Source: Nocardiopsis alba DSM 43377 (lineage in GTDB: Bacteria; Actinomycetota; Actinomycetes; Streptosporangiales; Streptosporangiaceae). Taken from it: a stretch of 38,919 bases of DNA. The notes under the pieces were generated by a model. It was not told the DNA's origin. It worked only from the letters and a program-made list of their open reading frames with translations, and searched no databases. Where the stretch lies: contig NZ_ANAC01000034.1 of assembly GCF_000341225.1 (NCBI RefSeq), forward strand, positions 1 through 38,919, read 5' to 3'. Shown in pieces: positions 8,144-16,573 of this stretch (positions are counted from its first letter, which is position 1; the number at the start of each line of letters is the position of its first letter). The position numbers were made by a program, and so were the translations under genes.

Positions 8144-8175
8144 GGGCGGGGCGCCATCGGGTACGGGCCCCGCCC
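8144..8175. terminator. Bidirectional hairpin between convergent genes
   Basis: GGGCGGGGC (8144-8152) pairs with GCCCCGCCC (8167-8175). It lies in the 37-base gap between the FUSC gene and the 3' end of the oxidoreductase gene. Confidence 0.65.
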
Positions 8176-8178
8176 GAC

Positions 8179-10491
8179 TCAGCCCTCGGCGGACGGCTCG
8201 AAGCGCACCACCACCGACTTGGAGGTGGGGGTGTTGCTCACCTCGGCGGTGGAGTCCAACGGCACCAGCACGTTGGTCTCCGGATAGTAGGCGGCGGCGC
8301 TGCCCCGCGCCGTCGGGTAGTGCACCACCCGGAACCTCGGGGCGCGCCGTTCGCGGCCGTCCGACCACTCGCCGACCAGGTCGGTGTAGGCGCCGTCGAC
8401 CAGCCCCAGTTCGGCGGCGTCCTCGGGGTTGACGAGCACGACCCGGCGGCCGTCCTTGATCCCCCGATAGCGGTCGTCCAGCCCGTAGATCGTGGTGTTG
8501 TACTGGTCGTGCGAGCGCAGGGTCTGCAACAGCAGCCTCCCCTCGGGCACCCGGGGCGCGTAGGTGCCGTTGACCGTGAAGTTGGCCAGCCCCGTCGCGG
8601 TCGGGAACCGCCGGTCGTCCCGGGGCGCGTGCGGCAGGGTGAACCCTCCGGGGCGGCGCGCCTTGGCGTTGAAGTCCTCGAAGCCCGGGATCACCGCGGC
8701 CACGTGGTCGCGCACACGGTCGTAGTCGGCCATCCCGTCCCAGTCGATGGGGGAGTTCCCGAACAGGCGACGTCCCAGACCCCGGACGATGTCGACCTCG
8801 GACCACATGTGCTCCGACAGCGGAGGCAGGACCCCGTGCGAGGCGTGCACCTCGCCCATCGAGTCCTCCACCGTCACCCACCGAGGGCGGCCCTCGTGCA
8901 GATCGCGGTCGCTGCGGGCCAGCGCGGGCAGGATGAGCGCCCTGGCCCCCGTGATCACGTGCGAACGGTTCAACTTGGTGGACACGTGCACCGTCAACCC
9001 GACCCGACGCATCGCCTCCTCGGTCACCTCGGTGTCGGGCGAGGCGGACACGAAGTTGCCGCCCATCGCGAAGAACACGCCGACCTCGCCCCGGGACATC
9101 GCCCGGATCGCCTCGACCGTGTCGTAGCCGTGTTCACGTGGCGGTTCGAAACCGAACTCCGCGCCCAAGGCGTCCAGGAAGGCCTCGGAGGGGCGTTCGA
9201 AGATGCCCATCGTCCGATCGCCTTGCACGTTCGAGTGGCCGCGCACCGGGCACACGCCCGCGCCCGGACGACCCACGTTGCCGCGCAGCAGCAGGAAGTT
9301 GACCACCTCGCGGATGGTCGGCACCGAATGCCGATGCTGGGTCAGCCCCATCGCCCAGCACACCACGATCCGCTCGGAGGAGGTCACCATCGCGACCAGC
9401 TCCTCCATCTGTGCCCGCGACAGGCCGGTGTCGCGCTCGGTGCGCTCCCAGAACTCCGTCTCGGGCTCGCTCAGCAGGGCCTGGGAGAACTCCTCGAAAC
9501 CGTGGGTGAAGGTCTCCACGAACTCCCGGTCCAGCACGTCCTCGCCGCGCCGGTCGGCCTCCAACAGCAGCCGGTCGACCGCGCTGAACAGGGCCAGGTC
9601 CCCGCCGACCTTGATCTGGAGGAACAGATCGGTCAGTTCGGTGCCGCGCCCGACCAGACCTCGGGCGTGCTGCGGGTTGCGGAACGTGATCATGCCCGCC
9701 TCGGGGAGCGGGTTGACGGTGACGATCCGCGCCCCCGACCGTTTGGCCTTCTCCAGGGCGCTGAGCATACGGGGATGGTTGGTGCCCGGGTTCTGGCCGG
9801 CGACGATGAGCAGGTCGGCCTGGTGCACGTCCTCCAGGGACACGCTGCCCTTGCCCACGCCCAGCGTCTCGGTCAGGGCCGAACCGGACGACTCGTGGCA
9901 CATGTTCGAGCAGTCCGGCAGGTTGTTGGTGCCCAGCCGGCGGGCGAGCAACTGGTAGGCGAAGGCCGCCTCGTTGCCGGTCCGGCCCGAGGTGTAGAAC
10001 ACCGCGCCGTCGGGGGAGTCGAGGGAGCGCAGCTCCTCGGCGATCATGTCCAGGGCGGCGTCCCAGGTGATGGGCTCGTAGTGGGTGCCGCCCTCGGGCA
10101 GGTACATCGGTTCGGTGAGCCGCCCCCGCCGGCCCAGCCAGTAGCCGGAGCGTTCGGCCAGGGTCGCGACCGGGTGGCGGGCGAAGAAGTCCGCGTCCAC
10201 GGTGTGCCGGGTGGCCTCCTCGGCCACCGCCTTGGCGCCGTTCTCGCAGAACTCGGCCTTGTGCCGCTTGTCGGGATCGGGCCAGGCGCAGCCGGGACAG
10301 TCGAAACCGCGCTTCTGGTTGACGGCGAGCATGGCGGGGAGACCTCGTCGGATCCCCGCCTGGTCGCCGACATGGCGCACGCTGTTGAGTACGGCGGGGA
10401 CCCCCACGGCGCTCCGGGCGGGCGGTCCCACCTCCGGGTCGTCCTGAACGGGGTCGGGCGTCTCCGAGTCCTGGTGTGTCACGACCACCAT
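8179..10491 (-). CDS. FdhF/YdeP-type molybdopterin oxidoreductase
   Basis: A 770-residue protein, about the length of the YdeP family. It has the family's N-terminal cysteine segment (GFDCPGCAWPDPDK, then FCENGAK), the molybdopterin-domain stretch YTSGRTGNEAAFAYQLLARR, NLPDCSNMCHESSG, a guanine-dinucleotide-binding pattern (IVAGQNPGTNHPR), CPVRGHSNVQGDR, and the C-terminal molydopterin dinucleotide-binding domain (RSHDQYNTTIYGLDDRYRG). It should bind bis-MGD molybdenum cofactor in the cytoplasm; no signal peptide is seen. Physiological substrates are not established for most members; E. coli YdeP is linked to acid resistance. No partner electron-transfer gene and no FdhD are adjacent. ATG or GTG starts near 10491 are ambiguous by a few codons. 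Confidence 0.92.
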   Translation of the reverse strand: MVVVTHQDSETPDPVQDDPEVGPPARSAVGVPAVLNSVRHVGDQAGIRRGLPAMLAVNQKRGFDCPGCAWPDPDKRHKAEFCENGAKAVAEEATRHTVDADFFARHPVATLAERSGYWLGRRGRLTEPMYLPEGGTHYEPITWDAALDMIAEELRSLDSPDGAVFYTSGRTGNEAAFAYQLLARRLGTNNLPDCSNMCHESSGSALTETLGVGKGSVSLEDVHQADLLIVAGQNPGTNHPRMLSALEKAKRSGARIVTVNPLPEAGMITFRNPQHARGLVGRGTELTDLFLQIKVGGDLALFSAVDRLLLEADRRGEDVLDREFVETFTHGFEEFSQALLSEPETEFWERTERDTGLSRAQMEELVAMVTSSERIVVCWAMGLTQHRHSVPTIREVVNFLLLRGNVGRPGAGVCPVRGHSNVQGDRTMGIFERPSEAFLDALGAEFGFEPPREHGYDTVEAIRAMSRGEVGVFFAMGGNFVSASPDTEVTEEAMRRVGLTVHVSTKLNRSHVITGARALILPALARSDRDLHEGRPRWVTVEDSMGEVHASHGVLPPLSEHMWSEVDIVRGLGRRLFGNSPIDWDGMADYDRVRDHVAAVIPGFEDFNAKARRPGGFTLPHAPRDDRRFPTATGLANFTVNGTYAPRVPEGRLLLQTLRSHDQYNTTIYGLDDRYRGIKDGRRVVLVNPEDAAELGLVDGAYTDLVGEWSDGRERRAPRFRVVHYPTARGSAAAYYPETNVLVPLDSTAEVSNTPTSKSVVVRFEPSAEG

Positions 10492-10533
10492 TGTTCCACC
10501 GGTGGTGACGGTGTCCAGGCCCCGCCTTCCGGA

Positions 10534-11130
10534 TCAGTCCAGGGTGCCCGCGAAGGTCACGGCCGGGTAGATCGGCATGAAGTCCTGGTCCTGGAACTCG
10601 ATCGTGTACTGGATCCGGGTGTCGCCCTCCTCCACCCAGCAGTCCTCGTCCCAGTATCCGGACTGGCCCGGCTCCAGGCTCTCGGGCGGATGCGCGCTGT
10701 CGCCCAGGGCGGGGGAGCCCGATTCGCGCAGGGGGTCGCCCACCGCGCAGGACCGGGTGACCACGCCGGTCTGGACGGTCTCGTCGCTCTCGTTGTCGAG
10801 TTCCACCCGCCATGACACGTACGGCAGGTCGCCCTCCCGGCCGGTGGTGGGGTCGACCCCGCCCTCCTCCACGCCGCGCTCGAAGCGGGTCAGCCGGACG
10901 GAGAAGCCGTCTCCGAGGTCGTGGGTCTCGTCCAGGTCGACGGTCACCGTCTCGAACCCGGTCTCGGGCCGGTCCTCGACGTCGTCGGGATGGTTCCCCT
11001 GGGGCGCCTGACCCGCCGCCGGTTCGGGAGGGCCGGAGACGGTGCCATGTGTGAGCCATCCGGCCCCGAAACCGACGATCAGGGCCAGTGCGATACCGAC
11101 GGCGGTCATGAGCCGACCGTTCCTGGTCAT
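10534..11130 (-). CDS. Membrane-anchored or secreted protein of unknown function (DUF4352-like)
   Basis: A 198-residue protein with an N-terminal hydrophobic segment (LMTAVGIALALIVGFGAGWL) that would be a signal or anchor, without a lipobox cysteine. The rest is a beta-rich exported domain (FETVTVDLDETHDLGDGFSV, YVSWRVELDNESDETVQTG), the pattern seen in DUF4352-type immunoglobulin-like extracellular proteins. That assignment is by pattern only. Two cysteines (TRSCAVG and DEDCWVE) could form a disulphide. I chose the ATG at 11130 because GGGAGG lies 8 bases upstream; the open frame extends to 11337 but its added residues look non-coding. The gene follows 42 bases upstream of the oxidoreductase start end on the same strand, with no evident functional link. 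Confidence 0.7.
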   Translation of the reverse strand: MTRNGRLMTAVGIALALIVGFGAGWLTHGTVSGPPEPAAGQAPQGNHPDDVEDRPETGFETVTVDLDETHDLGDGFSVRLTRFERGVEEGGVDPTTGREGDLPYVSWRVELDNESDETVQTGVVTRSCAVGDPLRESGSPALGDSAHPPESLEPGQSGYWDEDCWVEEGDTRIQYTIEFQDQDFMPIYPAVTFAGTLD

Positions 11131-11297
11131 GTGAGCGTCCCTCCCGAGCCGGGCGACCGCCCGGTGTCCTCGGTGACCGTACCGTACGGAAGGGTGACCG
11201 TGGTCCACGTCGGACGCACCCGGACTACACGTTCGGGCGTACTCGCCCGGGACCCGGGGCCGACGCGGACGCCCCCTCCTCTTCGCAGGATGGGGGC

Positions 11298-11756
11298 ATG
11301 AGTACGACGCATCGCCTCGCTCCGGGGCTCTCCCCACCGGTCCTGATCCTGCTGGCGGCGCTCGCCGCGCCGCGGGTGATCCTGCACGACCTCGGCCTGA
11401 TCGGCGAGGGCACGTTCGTCAACGCCCTGTTCGTGTTCGTCCCGCCCCTGGTGTGGATCGCCGTGGTCCTAGGGCGCCGGGCGCCGAACCCGTTCGTCAC
11501 ACTCCTGGTGGTGGGGGCGCTGTATGGGCTGATGCTCGTGATCGGCCACCAGATCCTGTGGAACGTCGCCTGGGAGGGGGAGCCACCCCGACTCGGCGGC
11601 TCCCTGAGCGCTCTGCCGCCCCTGGCCCATGAGGTGATCACCCGCGGCGCCGCGGTCGTGAGCGGCCTGGTCACCGGCACGGTCGTCGGGGCCCTCGCCG
11701 GTCTCGTCGCCCTGGCGGGGAGCAGGATCCTTCCCGAACGGGCGGGGACCCCGTGA
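11298..11756 (+). CDS. Small integral membrane protein, unknown function
   Basis: A 152-residue protein with about four membrane segments (PVLILLAALAAPRVIL, FVNALFVFVPPLVWIAVVLG, FVTLLVVGALYGLMLVIGH, and the C-terminal GLVTGTVVGALAGLVALAG). I do not recognise a named family. The ATG at 11298 follows a weak purine stretch (GCAGGATGGGGGC). It is convergent with the YbaK-domain gene, 15 bases from its stop. Confidence 0.7.
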   Translation: MSTTHRLAPGLSPPVLILLAALAAPRVILHDLGLIGEGTFVNALFVFVPPLVWIAVVLGRRAPNPFVTLLVVGALYGLMLVIGHQILWNVAWEGEPPRLGGSLSALPPLAHEVITRGAAVVSGLVTGTVVGALAGLVALAGSRILPERAGTP

Positions 11757-11771
11757 CCCGTACACGGTGGG

Positions 11772-12254
11772 TCAGTCGACCGCGGTCTCCGCGCCGCCGG
11801 TGATCCGGACCAGCTCGGCGTAGGTCAGCGGGAAGATCGTGTTCGGGGTCCCGCCCGCCGCCCACAGGGTGGGGTGGTCGGCCAGGGCGACGTCGACCAC
11901 GGTCTCCACCGGCGCGGGGTGGCCGATGGGGGCGACCCCTCCGATGGCCTGGCCGGTCGCGGCCCGGACCTCCTCGGGGGTGGCCCGGCGGATCTCGTCA
12001 CGCCCCAGCCGTTCGGCGAGCCGGCCCACGTGCACGCGATGTCCACCGCTGGTCATCACCAGCAGCGGTCGCCCGTCGGCCATGAACACCAGACTGTTGG
12101 CGATCGCGCCCACCTCGCAGTCCAGGGCCGCCGCGGCCTCGGCAGCGGTGCGGGTGGAGGCCGGCAGCGCGCGTACCCGGCCGGTGGCCCCGAGCCCCTC
12201 CAGGGCCCGGGCCACCGGCACGCTGCGTTCGGGCAGGTTCTCGACCTCGGTCAT
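11772..12254 (-). CDS. YbaK/EbsC-domain protein (aminoacyl-tRNA deacylase-like)
   Basis: A 160-residue single-domain protein of the YbaK/prolyl-tRNA editing family, which hydrolyses mischarged aminoacyl-tRNA such as Cys- or Ala-tRNA(Pro). Family features: AAAALDCEVGAIANSLVFMADGRPLLVMTSG with the conserved Asn-Ser-Leu segment, RLAERLGRDEIRRATPEEV, and the C-terminal GVAPIGHPAPVETVVDVALADHPTLWAAGGTP. It is the second gene on the minus strand after the sulfur transporter (66-base gap), probably co-transcribed. If the family member edits Cys-tRNA(Pro), a link to thiol supply would make sense, but that is inference. Confidence 0.9.
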   Translation of the reverse strand: MTEVENLPERSVPVARALEGLGATGRVRALPASTRTAAEAAAALDCEVGAIANSLVFMADGRPLLVMTSGGHRVHVGRLAERLGRDEIRRATPEEVRAATGQAIGGVAPIGHPAPVETVVDVALADHPTLWAAGGTPNTIFPLTYAELVRITGGAETAVD

Positions 12255-12320
12255 CCTCGGTCCCCTCGTCGTCGGTGTGGGGCGCAGACTACCGTGGCCG
12301 AGAACACGCGTGGGCCCCGA

Positions 12321-13634
12321 TCAGCAGACGCTGTCGCTCGGCTTGGGCACGCCCAGGCCGAAGAGGGAACGCGCGCGCAGACCCACCCAGGTCCCGGCCA
12401 GGGCGAAGACCGCCCACAGCCAGCCGTGGACGCTGCCCGAGCCGATCCCCGCCAGGTAGGCGCCGATGTTGCAGCCGCCGGCCAGTCGGGCGCCGATCCC
12501 CATCAGGATGCCGCCGATCAGACCGGCGGCGACCAGCTTCCAGCTCAGACCGGTGTGCAGCTTCCAGGTGCCGGCCGCGCTCGCAGCCACGGCGGCGCCC
12601 AGGATGATGCCGATGTCGGTGAGGCTGTTCTTGTCCTGGAGGATCGGGGCGGCGAGCTGCTCGGCCTGGCCGGGACGGTCCCAGAAGGCCCAGGTCTCGG
12701 GGTGGAACCCGAGCAGCTGGAGCGCCTTGGCGCCCCACAGGTTGAAGGCCGAGGTGATGCCCCAGGCTCCTCCGGAGACCACGAGGACGGCGGCGCCCAG
12801 GACGGCGAGCATGAGCGCGCCCGCGACCAGCGGCCAGCTTCCGCGCAGGATCCGGGCGAGGCCGGCGGCCGAGGGCGGGGCGCCGACCGGCGGCGGGACG
12901 CGGCGGTTCTGGACGGCGCGGGTGACCACGACCATCGCGATCAGCGCCGCGATCGTGATCGCCCAGGAACCGCCCCAGCCGACGTGGTCGGAGAGCAGGA
13001 TCGGTGGGATCTGGGGCAGGTCGGCGACCAGGGGCCAGGCGGCCGAGTAGATCACCGAACCGACGATGAAGCCGAACAGCGTGATCAGGATGGCGGACTG
13101 TCCGGAGCCGACCGCGAAGAGCGTGCCCGAGGCGCAGGCGCCGCCGAGCTGCATGCCGATGCCGAACAGGAACGCCCCCGCGAACAGGGCGATGCCGATC
13201 GGACCGGCCGAGGGCGCGGGCTCGTTGCCGAACAACCCGGTTCCGGTCCCGATGACCAGGGCGAACAGTGTGGCCGTGGTGCCGAGCAGGACCGCGTGGG
13301 CGCGGAGGCCGGTCCCGTTGCCCACGGCGAGGAACTGGCGCCAGGCCGAGGTGAACCCGAAACGCGAGTGGAAGAGGGTGAAGCCCAGGCCGACGCCGAG
13401 GAGCAGCAGGACGGCGGGCAGGGCGCCGTGTTCGGACCACACGAAGGCGGCCAGACCGAGGGCGCCGATCAGCGCGACGCCCAACGGCCACCAGCGGACC
13501 GGTTCGGCCTCGGGTGCCCGGGGCGGTGGGACGGAGAGGGTGGGACGCCAGTTCAGGGAGAGCGCGGGTGAGGCCGCGACCGGTCGATCGACGGAGTCGG
13601 CTTCTCCGACCGGATCAGTGGGTGTCGTGGTCAT
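12321..13634 (-). CDS. YeeE/YedE (TsuA-like) sulfur-compound transporter
   Basis: A 437-residue multi-pass membrane protein with the internal duplication of the YeeE/YedE family. The first half carries GIGMQLGGACASGTLFAVGSG, the second GGILMGIGARLAGGCNIGAY and then GIGSGSVHGWLW. In Spirochaeta TsuA, and E. coli YeeE, conserved cysteines in these elements relay thiosulfate through the membrane; cysteines of both halves are present here. The first 45 or so residues are a soluble, proline-rich N-terminus. The start is the ATG at 13634, with GGAGAGGAGG-type purines upstream (CTCCTCTCCC on the plus strand). No TusA-like partner is adjacent. Substrate is thiosulfate or a similar sulfur compound by family knowledge only. 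Confidence 0.88.
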   Translation of the reverse strand: MTTTPTDPVGEADSVDRPVAASPALSLNWRPTLSVPPPRAPEAEPVRWWPLGVALIGALGLAAFVWSEHGALPAVLLLLGVGLGFTLFHSRFGFTSAWRQFLAVGNGTGLRAHAVLLGTTATLFALVIGTGTGLFGNEPAPSAGPIGIALFAGAFLFGIGMQLGGACASGTLFAVGSGQSAILITLFGFIVGSVIYSAAWPLVADLPQIPPILLSDHVGWGGSWAITIAALIAMVVVTRAVQNRRVPPPVGAPPSAAGLARILRGSWPLVAGALMLAVLGAAVLVVSGGAWGITSAFNLWGAKALQLLGFHPETWAFWDRPGQAEQLAAPILQDKNSLTDIGIILGAAVAASAAGTWKLHTGLSWKLVAAGLIGGILMGIGARLAGGCNIGAYLAGIGSGSVHGWLWAVFALAGTWVGLRARSLFGLGVPKPSDSVC

Positions 13635-13983
13635 GGGAGAGGAGGTCCAGACGTGATGGGGCGGTGCGACCCCGCGCCGAGGGCCGGGACGGCCGGGACG
13701 GGTCCATCGCCCGGTACGCCGACGCGGGCGGTTCCGGTGCGAACGGAGGGGCGACGGGGTCGCGTGGGAAGGGGAGGCACACCGGTGCCGCGGGGGAGCG
13801 CGGAGACGGGACGAGTCGGGTCAGCGCACGCCGGAACGGCACCGGCGGCGACAGAGGCCGTCATCGGTGCTGGTCAGTGACATGGAGATCAGCGCCATGC
13901 ACAGGAACCATGCGGGACCGGACATGGGGGAGATTCTAGGACATGAGGTCGTGCCAGGTCACACCGCCCACCACCCGAGCCGC
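13635..13983. other. 349-bp gap upstream of the sulfur transporter gene; no supported gene
   Basis: It should hold the promoter of the minus-strand transporter gene. A 34-codon minus-strand frame (13821-13925) with a CRRRC stretch is visible, but it lacks a ribosome site, so I do not call it. No clear hairpin with a T-run and no riboswitch that I recognise. Confidence 0.5.
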
Positions 13984-15081
13984 TCACCCCGTGGGCGAGG
14001 CCTTCGAACGTCGTGGTCGGGTGCGCTCCGGTATTCCCAGGACGAATCGCGTCCACCGGGCCCGCCGGGCCAGTTCGTAACCGATCAGGCTCGCCACCAG
14101 GGAACCCGTCATGATCGCGAGAAAGGGCCACCCGCCGTGGTCGGCACGGGCGATCACGTGGTGGGCGATGATCACCAGGAAGGTCTGATGCAGCACGTAC
14201 ACGGGGAAGGCGGCGGGGGAGAAGTAGGAGTCGAAGGCGGTGCCCCGGTCCATGTACCGCCGTCCGTAGCCGAGAACCGCCAGTACCGCCGCCCAGCACA
14301 GCGCCGTACGCCATGAGTCGGACAGGGGGCTCTGCCCGGAGCCCACCGTGAGCGACTCGGTCAGCAGCCCGATCACCCCGACCAGGCCCAGGAACAGATG
14401 CGGTAGCCGCCGCCGCACCACCGCCTCCATCGTCGCCGGGTCCCGCACCAACAGATGTCCGAGGACGAAGAACGCCGCGAACACGACGAGGTTCTTGCCC
14501 AGCACACCGGGGATCAGGGCGAGGACGGCCAACGACGCCCCGGGCAGCGCGACCATGCCGATCGGGTGGTTCAAGGGCCCGGAGGAGGGATCGCGCCGTT
14601 CGATCAGCCCGATCAACGGTAGGAGGAGCGTGGCCAGCCCGTAGAGCAACAGGACGAACCACAGGTGCCCCAGGGCGAACCCGCCCTCGTACTCGGACCA
14701 GTCCGACAGGTCGGTGAAGTACGACCGGAGGAAGGCCACCGGACCGCCGGGGTCGCCCCCGTGGTGGAGGGTCGCGTAGTAGGCCTGCGGGGGCACGATC
14801 AACGCGATACCGAACAGGAACGGGTACAGCAGCCTCCGACGCCGTTCGCGGACGTAGGCCTCTGGCGTGCGCACGCCCAGCGAGTACCGACCGGCCATCC
14901 CCGCCAGGACGAACAGCAGGGGGAGCAGCCAGGAGAGCACCGGTATGAGCGTGGTGAGCAGGGGGTCGGGCCGCCCCTGGACATAGAAGGACTCCGAGGC
15001 GTCGAAGACGCGCGCGGTGTGGAAGGGGAAGAGGGCCAGGATACCCAGGTTCCTCAGTCGGTCGATGTACTCCAGGCGCAT
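13984..15081 (-). CDS. Acyltransferase family 3 membrane protein
   Basis: A 365-residue protein with about ten membrane segments and the acyltransferase-3 (OafA/NodX-like) start: RLEYIDRLRNLGILALFPFH, where the His near residue 20 is the usual catalytic or conserved His, followed by PLLFVLAGMAGRYSL and the late VYVLHQTFLVIIAHHV. Members acylate sugars or other cell-surface molecules; the acceptor is not known here. The ATG at 15081 is preceded on the minus strand by a purine-rich stretch. It follows the lipoprotein gene by 72 bases on the same strand, so both may be one transcript. Confidence 0.88.
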   Translation of the reverse strand: MRLEYIDRLRNLGILALFPFHTARVFDASESFYVQGRPDPLLTTLIPVLSWLLPLLFVLAGMAGRYSLGVRTPEAYVRERRRRLLYPFLFGIALIVPPQAYYATLHHGGDPGGPVAFLRSYFTDLSDWSEYEGGFALGHLWFVLLLYGLATLLLPLIGLIERRDPSSGPLNHPIGMVALPGASLAVLALIPGVLGKNLVVFAAFFVLGHLLVRDPATMEAVVRRRLPHLFLGLVGVIGLLTESLTVGSGQSPLSDSWRTALCWAAVLAVLGYGRRYMDRGTAFDSYFSPAAFPVYVLHQTFLVIIAHHVIARADHGGWPFLAIMTGSLVASLIGYELARRARWTRFVLGIPERTRPRRSKASPTG

Positions 15082-15153
15082 GGGGGATGCCTTCGTGGGG
15101 GATCGTCATCGGCCTCCTGCCCTGCGGGACGTCGCGGTACACCGGGCCGGTGG

Positions 15154-15879
15154 TCAGCCGTGGGGACGCAGGGTGATCCTGCCGTTCTCGGTCCGGGCGT
15201 TGACGGTGGCGTCGGCGGAGTCGTCCACGGAGACCTCGGCGAGGATCTCCCCGTTCCCCGGGGTCTCGAACACCGCGTAGGGACCCTCGGGCAGGACGAT
15301 CGTCGCCGTGCCGGAGTTGGTGCTGACCTCCACCTCCTCGGGCCTTTCGACGAGGGAGGCGTCGATGGCCCCGGTGTCGGTCGCGGCGCGGACGACACCG
15401 GAGCGGATCCGGTCGAGACGCATCGCGCCCCCGTTCGAGGTCAGGTCGATCGGTCCGGAGACGTCGGAGATCGCGATGGCGCCGGTGTCGGTGTTGACCT
15501 GCAACGCCGAGTCCAGACCGGTGGCGGACACGGGGCCGCCGTCGGTGCGGATCGTCGTCGTGGTCCAGGCGGGCAGGGCGACCTCGTAGCGGACCCGGCA
15601 CTCCGAGAGCAGGGAACAGTCGGCCCCCAGGGTGAGGGTGTCGCCCTCCAGCCCCCACTCGCCGCCGGCCTGGCCCGAGTCCTCACGGGTCACCCGGAGC
15701 CCCTCGCGCTCGGAGGGGACCAGGTCGATCGTCGCGAAGTCCCCTTCGATGACCAACGGTTCGGGCACGAGGTCGTAGACGCGCTCCTCCGGAGGGCCGA
15801 GTTCGGGGGAGGACGAACACCCCGCGGTCAGGGTCAGGCACAGGGCGGCGGTCGCGACGCGTACGGACCACGGACTCAC
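15154..15879 (-). CDS. Lipoprotein with DUF4097-type adhesin-like beta-helix
   Basis: A 241-residue protein with a lipoprotein signal peptide: basic N-terminus, hydrophobic core (VATAALCLTLTAG) and lipobox TAGC, then CSSS. The mature part contains repeating beta-strand units (GPVSATGLDSALQVNTDTG, GPIDLTSNGGAMRLDRI, EVEVSTNSGTATIVLP), typical of the DUF4097/putative adhesin beta-solenoid. I chose the GTG at 15879 because GGCGGAGGAGG precedes it and the signal peptide starts there; the frame is open to 16038 but that extension lacks signal features. Anchored on the outer face of the membrane. It is followed on the same strand by the acyltransferase gene. Function unknown. Confidence 0.85.
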   Translation of the reverse strand: MSPWSVRVATAALCLTLTAGCSSSPELGPPEERVYDLVPEPLVIEGDFATIDLVPSEREGLRVTREDSGQAGGEWGLEGDTLTLGADCSLLSECRVRYEVALPAWTTTTIRTDGGPVSATGLDSALQVNTDTGAIAISDVSGPIDLTSNGGAMRLDRIRSGVVRAATDTGAIDASLVERPEEVEVSTNSGTATIVLPEGPYAVFETPGNGEILAEVSVDDSADATVNARTENGRITLRPHG

Positions 15880-16076
15880 GAGACCTCCTCCGCCACGCGT
15901 GGGACGATCCCGGGGTGGCCGCCCATGAGGGACCGGTACCCGCTTCCACGGGTAGGGCATGCCCATGACCGGGAAAACGTCCGGTCGGTTTCGCGCGCCC
16001 GGCCCTCGGGAGATGGCGGTGCGGGCCTCGACGAGCATGCGCGTCTTCCTCGGCGCCTCGTGAACGTCGACGCGAT

Positions 16077-16466
16077 CTAGAGATAGGGGCGGAGCGCGTC
16101 GGCCTCGGTTCGGAGCCGGCGCGCCGCGTCGTGTCGTCCGTGGGCCTCGTAGCGGTCGGCCTCGACGGTCCGCTCCTCGATCTGTTCGTTCAGCAGGGCC
16201 CGCACCCGGTCGGCGGACAGGACGCGACGCGGGGCCTCGGTGGAACCGACCCCGGACCGGGACCCGGCGACGTGCTCGTTCACGGTGGTGCTCGGGGTCT
16301 CCGGCGCGGGCGCGGCCTCGGCGTTGTCCAGGGCGGCCAGGGCGGTGCGCAGCGCGGAGACGGTCTCGCGGCGCCGTTCCCGCATCGCCGTGACCAGGTC
16401 GGCGCGCATCCTGGCGCGCGGGGCGTCGACGTCGGCGGTGGGAGGGGTACGAGGTCGGTCGTTCAT
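16077..16466 (-). CDS. GatB/YqeY-domain-like protein
   Basis: A 129-residue protein. Residues about 18-52 (RMRADLVTAMRERRRETVSALRTALAALDNAEA, written here in parts: RMRADLVTAMRERRRE, TVSALRTALAALDNAEA) match the YqeY start, in which LR..L..I.N.E is conserved. The C-terminal part (VRALLNEQIEERTVEADRYEAHG) matches the middle of YqeY, with a short tail (AARRLRTEADALRPYL). YqeY resembles the GatB tail domain of amidotransferases, but stand-alone members have no proven role. Actinobacterial versions are about this size. The AT-rich inverted repeat upstream (16520-16573) may regulate it. Confidence 0.75.
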   Translation of the reverse strand: MNDRPRTPPTADVDAPRARMRADLVTAMRERRRETVSALRTALAALDNAEAAPAPETPSTTVNEHVAGSRSGVGSTEAPRRVLSADRVRALLNEQIEERTVEADRYEAHGRHDAARRLRTEADALRPYL

Positions 16467-16519
16467 CAGGGGCCTCCGGTTCTCACGTCACGGTCGGCGA
16501 CCATGAAGGGGCGTATCAC

Positions 16520-16573
16520 TCCCTATAGTCATCTATATTGGTCATTATGTCTACTTTTAAATCACTATAGGGA
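16520..16573. repeat. AT-rich inverted repeat between yqeY-like and AraC genes
   Basis: TCCCTATAGT (16520-16529) and ACTATAGGGA (16564-16573) are perfect 10-bp inverted arms around a 34-base AT-rich middle. It is the most AT-rich stretch of the left half. It sits upstream of the YqeY-like gene and over the last codons of the araC-type gene, so it may be an operator or promoter region, or a terminator-like element of the AraC gene. Confidence 0.5.

Noticed and set aside
11753..11775. Small hairpin TGACCC/GGGTCA between the membrane protein and YbaK-domain genes
   Set aside because: Only a 6-bp stem in a 15-base gap that overlaps both gene ends. It may help termination but is too weak to call.
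13821..13925. A 34-codon minus-strand frame with CRRRC upstream of the sulfur transporter, like a cysteine-attenuation leader peptide
   Set aside because: No ribosome site at any of its starts, and no attenuator stem is clear. It is only a possibility.
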